Positions 43,105 to 51,232 of a DNA stretch of 64,000 nt are shown one piece after another. The stretch is from the NCBI GenBank assembly GCA_015075625.1, contig JABTTZ010000003.1, positions 744,001 through 808,000 of the forward strand, given 5' to 3'. The notes beneath the pieces are model-generated. The model was not told the DNA's origin. It did no database searches and saw only the letters and a list, made by a program, of their open reading frames with translations. Made by a program: the position numbers and the translations under genes. How positions within the stretch are numbered: position 1 is the stretch's first letter; the number at the start of each line of letters is the position of its first letter. The DNA comes from Anaerolineales bacterium. GTDB taxonomy: Bacteria; Chloroflexota; Anaerolineae; Aggregatilineales; UBA2796.

Positions 43105-44163
43105 CTTAGGACTTTCGCTTGCAAGGCAAATTGCTGATATTGTAGAAGCACGATAAGCAAACGCCAATACATTGAGTACCTGATAAGTACACCTGGCAAC
43201 TATACATGCAGTAATCTGGCTGAACATCTGGAAGCGATGAGCCATGATGCTGTCAGTGATTATTGGCAAAGAGACAAGCTGACTGCCCGACATTTGTGGG
43301 GATTTGGTCGGGGCTTTGTTGAAGGACAGTGAAAGGGCTTAGTTGATCGTCGATGATAGCGTGCAGAATAAGCAGTATTGGCGCAAGATAGAGTGAGTGA
43401 AAAGCAATATAGTGGCGCAGAACATGGTCTGGTGCGTGGTATCGGCGTCGTGAATCCCGTGCATAGCGATGGTACTGACTTTTACCCGATTGATTACCGC
43501 ATCTATGCTCCTGAAGCGGATGGCAAGACCAAAAGGATCACTTCCGTGAAATGGTCTTAAATGCCCTGATGGACAAGGGTATCCACGCCAAGACCCTACT
43601 GTTTGATAGCTGGTATGCCCCGTGATAATTTGAAGTTGATTCATCGCGCTGGTCGTTACTTTGTGACCACGCTCAAAGCCAATCGTATGGTGAGTTTGAG
43701 TAAAGCGAGCGGCTCTATTCATTTGGAGGCGATTGAATGGACAAGCGACGCCGTAGAGCATGGTCTGTCGGTTAAGCTGAAGGAAGTTCCCTTTTATGTG
43801 CAGTTATTCAAGCTAGTTGCCCCAAACGGTGACATTGAATGGGTGATTACAAACCAGCCCCCAGGCACTTTCTCCAAGTCCGACATTCAAGACGCGAATG
43901 CCGTGCGTTGGCAGATTGAGCAACTGCATCGGGAACTCAAACAATCGACCGGGAGTGAAAAGTGCGAGTGCCGCAAAGCGCGTTCACAACGCAACCATCT
44001 GGCTTGTTGTTATCACGCCTAGCTCTCGCTGAAAGTTAAGGCTCACCAATTAGGCAAGAGCCTTTACGCGGCACAGCGAGATTTATTCCGCGACTATTTG
44101 CGGGCAGAGTTACGCTCACCACGCCTTTCTGCCTTTGGCATCAACTAAAGCGAAAGTCCTAAG
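43105..44163 (+). mobile_element. Decayed insertion sequence with 16-bp terminal inverted repeats
   Basis: The 16-bp sequence CTTAGGACTTTCGCTT at 43105-43120 is matched by its perfect reverse complement at 44148-44163, bounding an element of 1059 bp. It contains a disrupted DDE transposase gene on the plus strand, and the transposase stop codon (TAA at 44146-44148) touches the right repeat. No clear target-site duplication was seen. It sits upstream of nuoJ. Confidence 0.85.
43153..44148 (+). pseudogene. IS4-superfamily (IS701-like) transposase, multiply disrupted
   Basis: Pieces of one transposase lie in order in changing frames. The N-terminus (from 43153) reads KRQYIEYLISTPGNYTCSNL then SHDAVSDYW, the usual start of this group. 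The middle has DGTDFYPIDYRIYAPEADGKTK and LLFDSWYAP, the catalytic Asp region. The C-terminal part (from 43621) has DNLKLIHRAGRYFVTTLKANR and QIEQLHRELKQSTGSEKCECR with the catalytic Glu, then RNHLACCYHA followed by an in-frame TAG at 44020 where Trp is expected. The same frame continues to the natural end (SAFGIN). At least two frameshifts and one nonsense change make it non-functional. Confidence 0.8.
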
Positions 44164-44243
44164 ATGGTAAACTGCTGCTCTTACGGCAAACGCATCATCC
44201 TTTCAAGGGTTATTGGAATTTGCCTGCCGGTTATGCTGAACGT

Positions 44244-44644
44244 CTAATGTGAAAGGGAAAAGGCTTGTAGATCAAAACCAAAGTGACGGGCGAGCAGATG
44301 CTTGAGAACTAAATGAGTGACTTTGAGGGTAAGGCGGGCGGTCAAGCCACGCACAGTATTGGCAAGTAAGCGCTCAAGGTTGCGTCCGGTGTTCTGGAGT
44401 TGGTGAAAGGCACCTTCCATACGTTCGCGTGCGCTAGCGAGGAGCGCATCCAGCAGGGGATGATTTTGGTGGGCTTGGTTTGCCCTTCAATAACACCCGT
44501 CCTTCCCGTTGATACCAATCGTCCACCAGTATATAAATCGTAGTAAAAAGCCTTTCCAAGTCTATCCTTGTCATGGGAATGGTTCCGATTGACTGTAGGC
44601 GTACCTTCAATCTTGCGACCCATTCCCCTTTTCGTCAACTTCAT
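44244..44644 (-). pseudogene. Transposase remnant, IS982-like C-terminus
   Basis: The minus strand carries the end of another transposase. From about 44460 to the TAG at 44244-44246 it reads ASARERMEGAFHQLQNTG, GLTARLTLKVTHLVLKHLL and LQAFSLSH, like the C-terminal region of IS982-type enzymes. A preceding piece in a different frame (from 44644) is also transposase-like. Frame changes and missing upstream parts show it is a fragment. Its ends were not identified. It lies directly next to the element at 43105-44163. Confidence 0.6.
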
Positions 44645-44745
44645 TCCACATCAGACGTTATAGATAAACACTGTCAGCAAATTCCCCCTATACTGGTACA
44701 AGTTGGTCGCCCTTTGGCGTAGGAACATTCAGCGGAGTGCCTAGT

Positions 44746-45741
44746 ATGACTGACCTTCAGCCCACGTTTGCGGGGAGACATGTCCTCATCACCGGCGGGA
44801 TCGGTTTTTTGGGGAGTAATCTTGCCATTCGCCTCGTTGAGTTGGGGGCAGAAGTTACCCTTGCCGATGCGATGATCCCTGGGTATGGAGGGAATCTGTT
44901 CAACATTGCGCCCATCCGCACGCAGGTGACGGTGAATTTTTGCGACATCCGCGACGAAAATGCTATGAATTACCTTGTTCAAGGGCAAGACTATGTGTTT
45001 CACCTCGCTGGGCAGGTGGATCACATCCTGAGCCTTTCCAACCCCTTTCCCGATATTGACATGAACGTGAAAGGGACGGCGGTGATCATGGAAGCGTGTA
45101 AGCGCTACAACCCTGCTGCTCGCGTCATTTACAGCGGAACGCGGGGGCAGTACGGGGCGGCGGTGACCCTCCCCGTCAGCGAGGAGTCGCCCACCTATCC
45201 CAAAGGAATTTACGAGATCACGCGCCTGACGGCAGAGAAAATTACACAGGTCTACCACGAGGTTCATGGCATTAAGGCGCTCTCGCTGCGGTTGACGAAT
45301 ATTTACGGGGAACGCGCCCAAATGAGACACCCGCGCTATGGGGTGGCAAATTGGTTCGTGCGCCTTGCCATTGATGATGAGACGATTCAAGTCTTTGGGG
45401 ATGGGCAGATCAAACGCGATTTTCTCTATGTGGACGATTGTGTAGAGGCGATGCTGGCGTGTGCCGCGTGTGAGGCAGCCTATGGGGAAATCTTCAACGT
45501 CGGGGTGGACGAGCCGACAAATTTTCTCCAACTGGTCGAGGCGATCCTTGCCGCCGCCGGAACGGGCAAGTGGGCATTTGCCCCCTTTTCCCCAGAGCGA
45601 AAAGCGCAAGAACCGGGTGATTTTTACTCGGATATCTCGAAAATCAAGCGCATTGTCGGCTGGCAGCCACGTACCTCCCTCCATGACGGGCTGACGAAAA
45701 CAATCGCCTTTTACCGCGCACACAAGGTACATTACTGGTGA
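44746..45741 (+). CDS. NAD-dependent sugar-nucleotide epimerase/dehydratase
   Basis: This is an extended SDR of 331 residues. It has HVLITGGIGFLGSNLA (NAD binding), the DIRD strand, DYVFHLAGQVDH, the GTRGQYG segment and a nucleotide-sugar part with LRLTNIYGERAQ, VFGDGQIKRDFLYVDDCVEA and IFNVGVDEPTNFLQL. The catalytic Tyr is in GIYEITRLTAEK, where the usual YxxxK reads Y-E-I-T-R, so Arg replaces the Lys. It probably makes a modified sugar nucleotide for a surface glycan. ATG 44746 is used; a GTG at 44737 is also in frame. Its last bases overlap the start of the next gene (GTGA), in an operon with a WecD-like acetyltransferase and a GT2 transferase. Confidence 0.88.
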   Translation: MTDLQPTFAGRHVLITGGIGFLGSNLAIRLVELGAEVTLADAMIPGYGGNLFNIAPIRTQVTVNFCDIRDENAMNYLVQGQDYVFHLAGQVDHILSLSNPFPDIDMNVKGTAVIMEACKRYNPAARVIYSGTRGQYGAAVTLPVSEESPTYPKGIYEITRLTAEKITQVYHEVHGIKALSLRLTNIYGERAQMRHPRYGVANWFVRLAIDDETIQVFGDGQIKRDFLYVDDCVEAMLACAACEAAYGEIFNVGVDEPTNFLQLVEAILAAAGTGKWAFAPFSPERKAQEPGDFYSDISKIKRIVGWQPRTSLHDGLTKTIAFYRAHKVHYW

Positions 45742-46667
45742 TTTCCTTTCGTGACTGTCGCCCTGAAATCATCGACTGGCTACCAAGTGTCCTGAGCGGC
45801 TCTCCGCACGATTTTGTACGCCGCTTGAACATTGAGGCAGATCGCGCCTTATGGATCGATTCGCTCTGTGGCGACCTTCCCCCTGAGGATGATCTACGCC
45901 TGATTGTTGGTGGGGGAGAGGGGCGAATCGCCCTTTTTGCAGAGCGCCTCCCCTGGGACTCGTCGTTCTTTGGCTATGGCGTGGCGCGTCTGAATTGGAT
46001 TGCCGGAAGGGGTGACACAGCCGCCGCTCTGAACGCTCTCTGTGAGACGGCACAGCGGCGGGGGGTGCGCTATCTGTTCACCCCCATTCCACCCACCCAT
46101 CTCAGCGGGATTCAGGCGCTCTGTGCGGCAGGCTTCACGCTGATTGAGACGCGCCACACCTACCATCGGGACTTGGCGGGCTTTGATCACCCTCGTTATC
46201 CCTGTCGGGTGGCAACGGTGATGGACATACCGACCTTAGCCGCCGCCGCACGGGAGGCGGTAAACCCTTTTGATCGCTTTCACGCCGATCCATTCCTCCG
46301 CCGCGCCGATGTGGATCGTCTCATGGAAACGTGGGTAGAGGCATCGCTTTTACGGGGGTTTGCCGATGTGACCATTGTTCCCGATGTCCCCCACCCCCAA
46401 GCGTTTACAACAGTGCGCTACCACCGTGATCGGTGGGAGGCATGGGGAGTGCGTTTGGCACAGGCAGCCGTCTTAACTGCTGTTGCACCGGAGTTTCGCG
46501 GATGGTATCGAAAACTCATCACCGAAATCACCCACCACCTCATCGCCCTCGGCGTCGATCATGCCTACCTAACGACACAAATCACAAACGGGGCGGTGAT
46601 CCATGTTTTGGAGGGGTTGGGTTATCATTTTGGAAAAGGTGAGCATATCTTCCGGGTGATTCTCTGA
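45738..46667 (+). CDS. WecD/RffC-like GNAT N-acetyltransferase
   Basis: This 309-residue protein resembles dTDP-fucosamine acetyltransferase (WecD/RffC). The N-terminal part contains LPWDSSFFGYGVARL, a hallmark of that family, and a second GNAT-like half (about 150-305) has VLTAVAPEFRGWYRKLI, the acetyl-CoA loop region, and NGAVIHVLEGLGYHFGKGEHIF. It would acetylate an amino group of an amino-deoxy sugar nucleotide, which fits between an epimerase and a glycosyltransferase. The GTG start overlaps the upstream TGA, and its own TGA overlaps the next ATG, so three genes are coupled. Confidence 0.8.
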   Translation: MISFRDCRPEIIDWLPSVLSGSPHDFVRRLNIEADRALWIDSLCGDLPPEDDLRLIVGGGEGRIALFAERLPWDSSFFGYGVARLNWIAGRGDTAAALNALCETAQRRGVRYLFTPIPPTHLSGIQALCAAGFTLIETRHTYHRDLAGFDHPRYPCRVATVMDIPTLAAAAREAVNPFDRFHADPFLRRADVDRLMETWVEASLLRGFADVTIVPDVPHPQAFTTVRYHRDRWEAWGVRLAQAAVLTAVAPEFRGWYRKLITEITHHLIALGVDHAYLTTQITNGAVIHVLEGLGYHFGKGEHIFRVIL

Positions 46668-47656
46668 TGACACTGCTTTCAATCGTCGTTCCGGTCTTTC
46701 ACAACGCACCAAGCCTTCCCGATCTCTATACACGATTTGCCGAGATTGCCGAGCGCAACCCTGACGATACCTTTGAATTTATCTTTGTGGACGATGGCTC
46801 TAAGGACAACTCCTTTGCTGTCCTCAGCGATCTTGCCGCAGCGGATAGCCGCACGCGGATTGTGAAACTCTCGCGGAATTTTGGCTCAAACGCGGCAATC
46901 CTTGCTGGCTTAAGCCATGCGCGGGGGGATGCCGTCGCCGCCATTGCCGCCGACTTGCAAGACCCCCCTGAACTCATCCATGAGATGATCGGGCATTGGC
47001 GGGAAGGGCGAAAGGTGATCCTCGCCGCACGGGAGGGGCGCGATGATCCCGGACTCACCTCGATCATGGCGGATATTTTTTATGGGTTATTCCGCCGCTT
47101 TGCGATCAAAACCATGCCCCAACGGGGGTTTGACTTTTTCCTCATTGACCGTCAGTTGGTTGATCATGTCAAGGCAATCCAAGAAAATAATGCCTATCTG
47201 ATGGGCTTGATTCTCTGGCTTGGCTTCGATCCTCTAGTGATCTACTACAACCGCCGCGCCCGCGAGAAAAAATATGGGCAGTCGATGTGGACATTGGCAA
47301 AAAAACTCAAGTATTTTGTCGATTCGTTTGTGGCGTTCTCCTATGTCCCTGTGCGAGCGGCATCACTGATTGGGATCAGTCTGAGTGTGTTAGGGTTGTT
47401 GTATGCGGTGTTTGTGATCATCACCCGCATGATCCGAGGTATTCCCGTCGAGGGCTGGACAAGCCTGATGGTCGTTTTGCTCATCGTCTCCGGGGCGCAG
47501 ATGATCATGATCGGGATTTTGGGGGAATACCTCTGGCGCAACCTTGACGAGACGCGCAAACGCCCACGTTTTATTGTGGAGCGCGTTATTGAAGGCGAGG
47601 AAGCGCGTCACGAAGCACTGAGCAAGGGGCGGGGAACTACCGAACACCAACCATAA
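46667..47656 (+). CDS. GT2 glycosyltransferase, DPM1/GtrB-like
   Basis: This 329-residue polyprenyl-phosphate sugar transferase starts [15 protein letters not shown] and has [31 protein letters not shown] and [14 protein letters not shown] (metal site). The family's [10 protein letters not shown] region follows. Two membrane helices at about 230-260 and 268-292 close the protein, as in GtrB/ArnC-type enzymes. It would move a sugar onto undecaprenyl phosphate for the surface glycan assembled by the preceding epimerase and acetyltransferase. Start and upstream stop share bases (TGATG). Confidence 0.92.
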   Translation: MTLLSIVVPVFHNAPSLPDLYTRFAEIAERNPDDTFEFIFVDDGSKDNSFAVLSDLAAADSRTRIVKLSRNFGSNAAILAGLSHARGDAVAAIAADLQDPPELIHEMIGHWREGRKVILAAREGRDDPGLTSIMADIFYGLFRRFAIKTMPQRGFDFFLIDRQLVDHVKAIQENNAYLMGLILWLGFDPLVIYYNRRAREKKYGQSMWTLAKKLKYFVDSFVAFSYVPVRAASLIGISLSVLGLLYAVFVIITRMIRGIPVEGWTSLMVVLLIVSGAQMIMIGILGEYLWRNLDETRKRPRFIVERVIEGEEARHEALSKGRGTTEHQP

Positions 47657-47681
47657 GAGGGAGCAGGGAGAGCAATTACCT

Positions 47682-48194
47682 ATGGGCGCAGTAGACCACC
47701 GAGAAAAAGCAGGCAAGGGCGCGGTTGTGCTTGCCCTTGTCACCGTTAGCGATACGCGGACGCCAGAAACAGATGTGAATGGAACCTACCTCCGCGAGCG
47801 ATTCGAGGGCTTAGGGCATGTCATTGCGGGCTACGCCATTGTGAAGGACGAACCGGATCAGGTTGCGGCTGTCTTGGACGAGATGACCGCCATTCCTGCC
47901 GTTCAGATCGTGATCTTCAACGGTGGGACGGGCATTGCCCCCCGCGACACCACCTATGACATTATCGCCCGCGCCCTGACAAAGACACTCCCGGGCTTTG
48001 GCGAACTATTCCGCCTGTTGAGCTACCAAGAGGTTGGTGCAGCGGCGATGTTGAGTCGGGCGACAGCGGGTGTCTATCGGGGAAAAGTCGTTTTTAGCAC
48101 GCCCGGATCGCCCAATGCCGTTCAGGTTGCGGTGGAAAAGTTGATTCTGCCAGAATTGAACCACCTTGCCTGGGAAGTCGCCCGGAAAGGGTAA
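47682..48194 (+). CDS. moaB: Molybdenum cofactor biosynthesis protein MoaB
   Basis: MoaB-family proteins bind molybdopterin and are linked to its adenylylation. The 170-residue protein has [18 protein letters not shown] and the family's ATP/pterin loop [15 protein letters not shown], followed by [26 protein letters not shown] and [23 protein letters not shown]. Length and motifs are typical. It lies 25 bp downstream of the GT2 gene on the same strand and may ride on that transcript, with no functional link visible. It is convergent with uvrC. No other moa genes are in the window. Confidence 0.95.
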   Translation: MGAVDHREKAGKGAVVLALVTVSDTRTPETDVNGTYLRERFEGLGHVIAGYAIVKDEPDQVAAVLDEMTAIPAVQIVIFNGGTGIAPRDTTYDIIARALTKTLPGFGELFRLLSYQEVGAAAMLSRATAGVYRGKVVFSTPGSPNAVQVAVEKLILPELNHLAWEVARKG

Positions 48195-48216
48195 CTGCGC
48201 CTTCTCCAATAGTGGC

Positions 48217-50100
48217 TTAAAGAGACTCTTTGATCTTCTCCGCCAGCGCCCGGCTGATGCCCGGCACCGTCATGAGTTCATCCAGCGTTGCCGCACGTAT
48301 TCGGTCAATGTCTTTGCCAAACGCATTCAAGAGCGCCTTACGCTTGGAGGGACCGACACCGGAAATGCTTTCGAGGCGGCTGACAAGACCTTTTTTCGCC
48401 CGTTGAGCGCGGTTGGCGGTGATCGCAAAACGGTGCGCCTCATCCCTTATCCGCTGGACGAGGAACAACGATTCTGAACGGCGCGGCAGCATAACCGACT
48501 CGGCGCGTCCGGGGAGGAACAATTCCTCATGCTGTTTTGCCAACCCAACAATCGGCACCTTATCCAATAAGTGAAACTGTTTTAGCACCTCAATACCAAT
48601 GCCAAGCTGCCCCTTGCCACCGTCTAAGATCAGCAGATCAGGGAGTAAGCGCCATGTCTCGTCATTGTCTTTTTGCCCCGGTGCAGTGTTGGGCTTTGAG
48701 ACGCCATCGGCATAGCGTTGAAAGCGGCGGGTGAGCGCCTCTCGCATGGATTGAAAATCATTCGGTTCACCTGTTGTCGTCACCGTGCGAATGTTGAACT
48801 TTCGGTATTCCACTTTGCGGGGCACGCCCTGAACAAAGACGACGCGGCTGGCAACCGTCGCCGTACCTTGCAAGGTGCTAATGTCGAAACACTCGATGCG
48901 GTTCGGCGGGGTGGGGAGTTCCAACGCTGCTTGAAGTTCGCTCATGGCTGCCGTCTGCTTGTTTGTATCCGCCGCCCACTGCGCCCGCAGCATGGCGAGC
49001 GTTTCCTTCGCGTTCTCGGCGGCAATGCCCACCAATTCTGCCTTGTTTCCTCTGCGCGGTGCGGTGATGGTGACTTTCTTCCCGCCGCGTTTATCGCGCA
49101 GCCATTGTTCGAGAAGTTTTGACTCGGCAACCTGTTCCGGTAAAAGGACTTCCTCTGGAATGGTCGCCGCGTTTTCGTAAAACTGAAGGACGAAATTCCG
49201 CAAAATTTCGGCGTCCGTCGTCTCGTCCGCGCCGTCCAGAAGAAAATACTCTTTCCCAATCAGTTTCCCGCCGCGAATGAACAGGACTTGCACACATGTA
49301 TCTGTTTTCTCTTGGGCAAAGGCGATCACATCGTTATCGACATCGTTGGGCATGACGACCTTTTGCCGTTCAACAATGCGCTCCATCGCCCGCAGACGGT
49401 CACGAAGGGCGGCGGCACGCTCAAAATTAAGCGCCTCGGCTGCCTCCGCCATATCACGGCGCATATCCTTGATGATCGCGTCGCTGTGACCGCTCAGAAA
49501 GTCCATCAGGTGTTGGATGTTTGCGCGGTAGCGCTCCCGATCCACGTTGCCAATACAGGGCGCGTTGCACAGTTTGATGTCGTAATACAGGCATGCCCGA
49601 TCATCCTTCCCGCTGATGTCTCGATCACAGGTGAGGTAAGGAAATGCCCGCCGTAGGACATCCAACGTCTCCCGCACCGACCATGCCGAGGTATACGGAC
49701 CAAAATAACGGCTGCCATCTTGATCCATCCGTCGGGTGAGTTCCACCGTCGGAAAATCTTTCGCCCATCGGACGGCAATATACGGGTAGCGTTTGTCGTC
49801 TTTAAAGCGAATGTTGAATTTGGGTTGATGTTCACGGATAAGGTGATATTCGGTATGCAGCGCGGCGATTTCGCTTGGCAAGACAATGAAATCAATATGG
49901 CGAATCGATTCGCGCAGGCGGAGCGTTTTCGGATCGGTTACATGGCTGTCGAAGTAGCTGCGAACGCGGCTGTGAAGGTCAATCGCCTTGCCAACATAAA
50001 TAATGACGCCGGAGGCATCACGCATGAGGTAACACCCCGGCTTATGGGGAAGGTTTTTTAGCAGGCTCAGAAGGTGGTCGGAGGGTGTAAAAACCATCAT
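48217..50100 (-). CDS. uvrC: UvrABC excinuclease subunit C
   Basis: UvrC makes both incisions in nucleotide excision repair. The 627-residue protein has the GIY-YIG domain for the 3' cut (KPGCYLMRDASGVIIYVGKAIDLHSRVRSYF), CPCIGN-like NAPCIGNVDRERYR, a UVR motif (MAEAAEALNFERAAALRDR) matching UvrB, and the RNase H-like domain for the 5' cut (IECFDIST, then LLILDGGKGQLGI). Two helix-hairpin-helix motifs at the end read SISGVGPSKRKALLNAFG and LMTVPGISRALAEKI. Either of the first two ATGs may be the start. It is separate from uvrB (22602). Confidence 0.97.
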   Translation of the reverse strand: MMVFTPSDHLLSLLKNLPHKPGCYLMRDASGVIIYVGKAIDLHSRVRSYFDSHVTDPKTLRLRESIRHIDFIVLPSEIAALHTEYHLIREHQPKFNIRFKDDKRYPYIAVRWAKDFPTVELTRRMDQDGSRYFGPYTSAWSVRETLDVLRRAFPYLTCDRDISGKDDRACLYYDIKLCNAPCIGNVDRERYRANIQHLMDFLSGHSDAIIKDMRRDMAEAAEALNFERAAALRDRLRAMERIVERQKVVMPNDVDNDVIAFAQEKTDTCVQVLFIRGGKLIGKEYFLLDGADETTDAEILRNFVLQFYENAATIPEEVLLPEQVAESKLLEQWLRDKRGGKKVTITAPRRGNKAELVGIAAENAKETLAMLRAQWAADTNKQTAAMSELQAALELPTPPNRIECFDISTLQGTATVASRVVFVQGVPRKVEYRKFNIRTVTTTGEPNDFQSMREALTRRFQRYADGVSKPNTAPGQKDNDETWRLLPDLLILDGGKGQLGIGIEVLKQFHLLDKVPIVGLAKQHEELFLPGRAESVMLPRRSESLFLVQRIRDEAHRFAITANRAQRAKKGLVSRLESISGVGPSKRKALLNAFGKDIDRIRAATLDELMTVPGISRALAEKIKESL

Positions 50101-50121
50101 GCCCCCTTGGCTAGGGTGTGT

Positions 50122-50152
50122 TACCTTACCCCCGCGCTAAAGCACGGGGTTG
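50122..50152. repeat. Short palindrome resembling an IS200/IS605 end
   Basis: CCCCGCGCT (50130-50138) pairs with AGCACGGGG (50141-50149) with one G-T mismatch and an AA loop. The layout is shared by the palindrome at 62111-62132 (GCCCGCTGC..GCGGCGGGC), which is followed by a similar GCAATGCCAAC. It lies just upstream of uvrC. Such hairpins mark ends of IS200/IS605-type or REP elements. Confidence 0.45.
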
Positions 50153-50230
50153 CGATCAACAGAAACTAACCATCTGCATTCAGTCTGTGTGGAAATGCGT
50201 TGCAGACATTCCCTAAGTCATCAAGGGTGA

Positions 50231-51109
50231 TTAGCGCGGCTTGCCGTCTACGGTACGCACCCGCGCCATGTATTTATTAAAGACCTGTTCCCCTTGCGCG
50301 TCGCTAATCTGCAAGGTTTGGAGCAGTTCCTTCATCACCTCAATCTCGGCGCTGGAAATATCGGCATCGCTGGTGGCAACAGCGGCGGCATATTCAAAGG
50401 CTTGTAAGCGCACGGTTGGCTGGGTGATGATCTGCGCCAAAATGTCGCTCATGAAGGCGCGGCGGTTGGTGGCATCTAGCAAAAACCGATCATGGATGTT
50501 CAGCGCCATATCGAAGGTCAGCCCGAATTGGAGGTCATTCAGGGCGGCGATAGGCTCTAAGAGCGCCCGTTCGCGCTGAACGCTTTGCACTTCGCTATCG
50601 TCTACCTTGCCGTCGGCAGAGACGATCACCAAACCGAGGACGGCAGCCGCCAACGCCTGATGCAGCCCCCGAAAGTTTGCCAAGACTGTGTTTTGAACGG
50701 TTTCTACGTCCACACTGAACAAATTGAACGCCACGCGGATCATTTCCAGAAAGGCAGTCTCCTGAGCATCAAGGTTCAAATCCGCCATCGCCAGCGCGTA
50801 GAGGTAGCCATACAGGGCGAGGCGCTGATCGGGAAGGGTGACCACCGGCGCAAGCATCTCGCGGGAAAAACGGTTCAGGTCAGCGGCGGGCATATTCTGG
50901 CTGACGAATGTCACTGCTTTGTCGAAGGCGATCTGGAAGCCCCCCTCGTTCAGATCACCGAGGGGTGGAAATTCATCCCGAAAGAGGGAGATCACCCGCT
51001 TTTCTACGTCAAGCAAATCGCCATCAAGGGTGGTCAGGGTGACGGCGGCAGCAAGGGCGGCGTCGATTGGCGACCCAAGCGGGCTGGTAATTTTGTTCAG
51101 GAAGGTCAT
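50231..51109 (-). CDS. Protein with two TerB-like helical domains
   Basis: This 292-residue all-helical protein has two similar halves resembling TerB/DjlA-like acidic helical domains. Each half has a 'hydrophobic-A-D-G-x-h-x-x-x-E' element: TTLDGDLLDVEKRVI and ALAMADLNLDAQETAFLEMI in the first half, VIVSADGKVDDSEVQSV and VATSDADISSAEIEVMKELLQ in the second. TerB-type proteins bind divalent metals and occur in stress and tellurite-resistance contexts, but no ter genes are near. The function is unknown. It is on the same strand as cphA, downstream by 123 bp. Confidence 0.65.
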   Translation of the reverse strand: MTFLNKITSPLGSPIDAALAAAVTLTTLDGDLLDVEKRVISLFRDEFPPLGDLNEGGFQIAFDKAVTFVSQNMPAADLNRFSREMLAPVVTLPDQRLALYGYLYALAMADLNLDAQETAFLEMIRVAFNLFSVDVETVQNTVLANFRGLHQALAAAVLGLVIVSADGKVDDSEVQSVQRERALLEPIAALNDLQFGLTFDMALNIHDRFLLDATNRRAFMSDILAQIITQPTVRLQAFEYAAAVATSDADISSAEIEVMKELLQTLQISDAQGEQVFNKYMARVRTVDGKPR

Positions 51110-51232
51110 GGCTTGCTGTCCTCACAGAGCGTCGGCGGTACATCTGTGTAAAGTATACCCTCCCTTTTGACTCCTTGCCCCCTCTCTGGCAGAATAGAGC
51201 CTATTCCGAACGTGTGTTTCCATACCTGAGGA

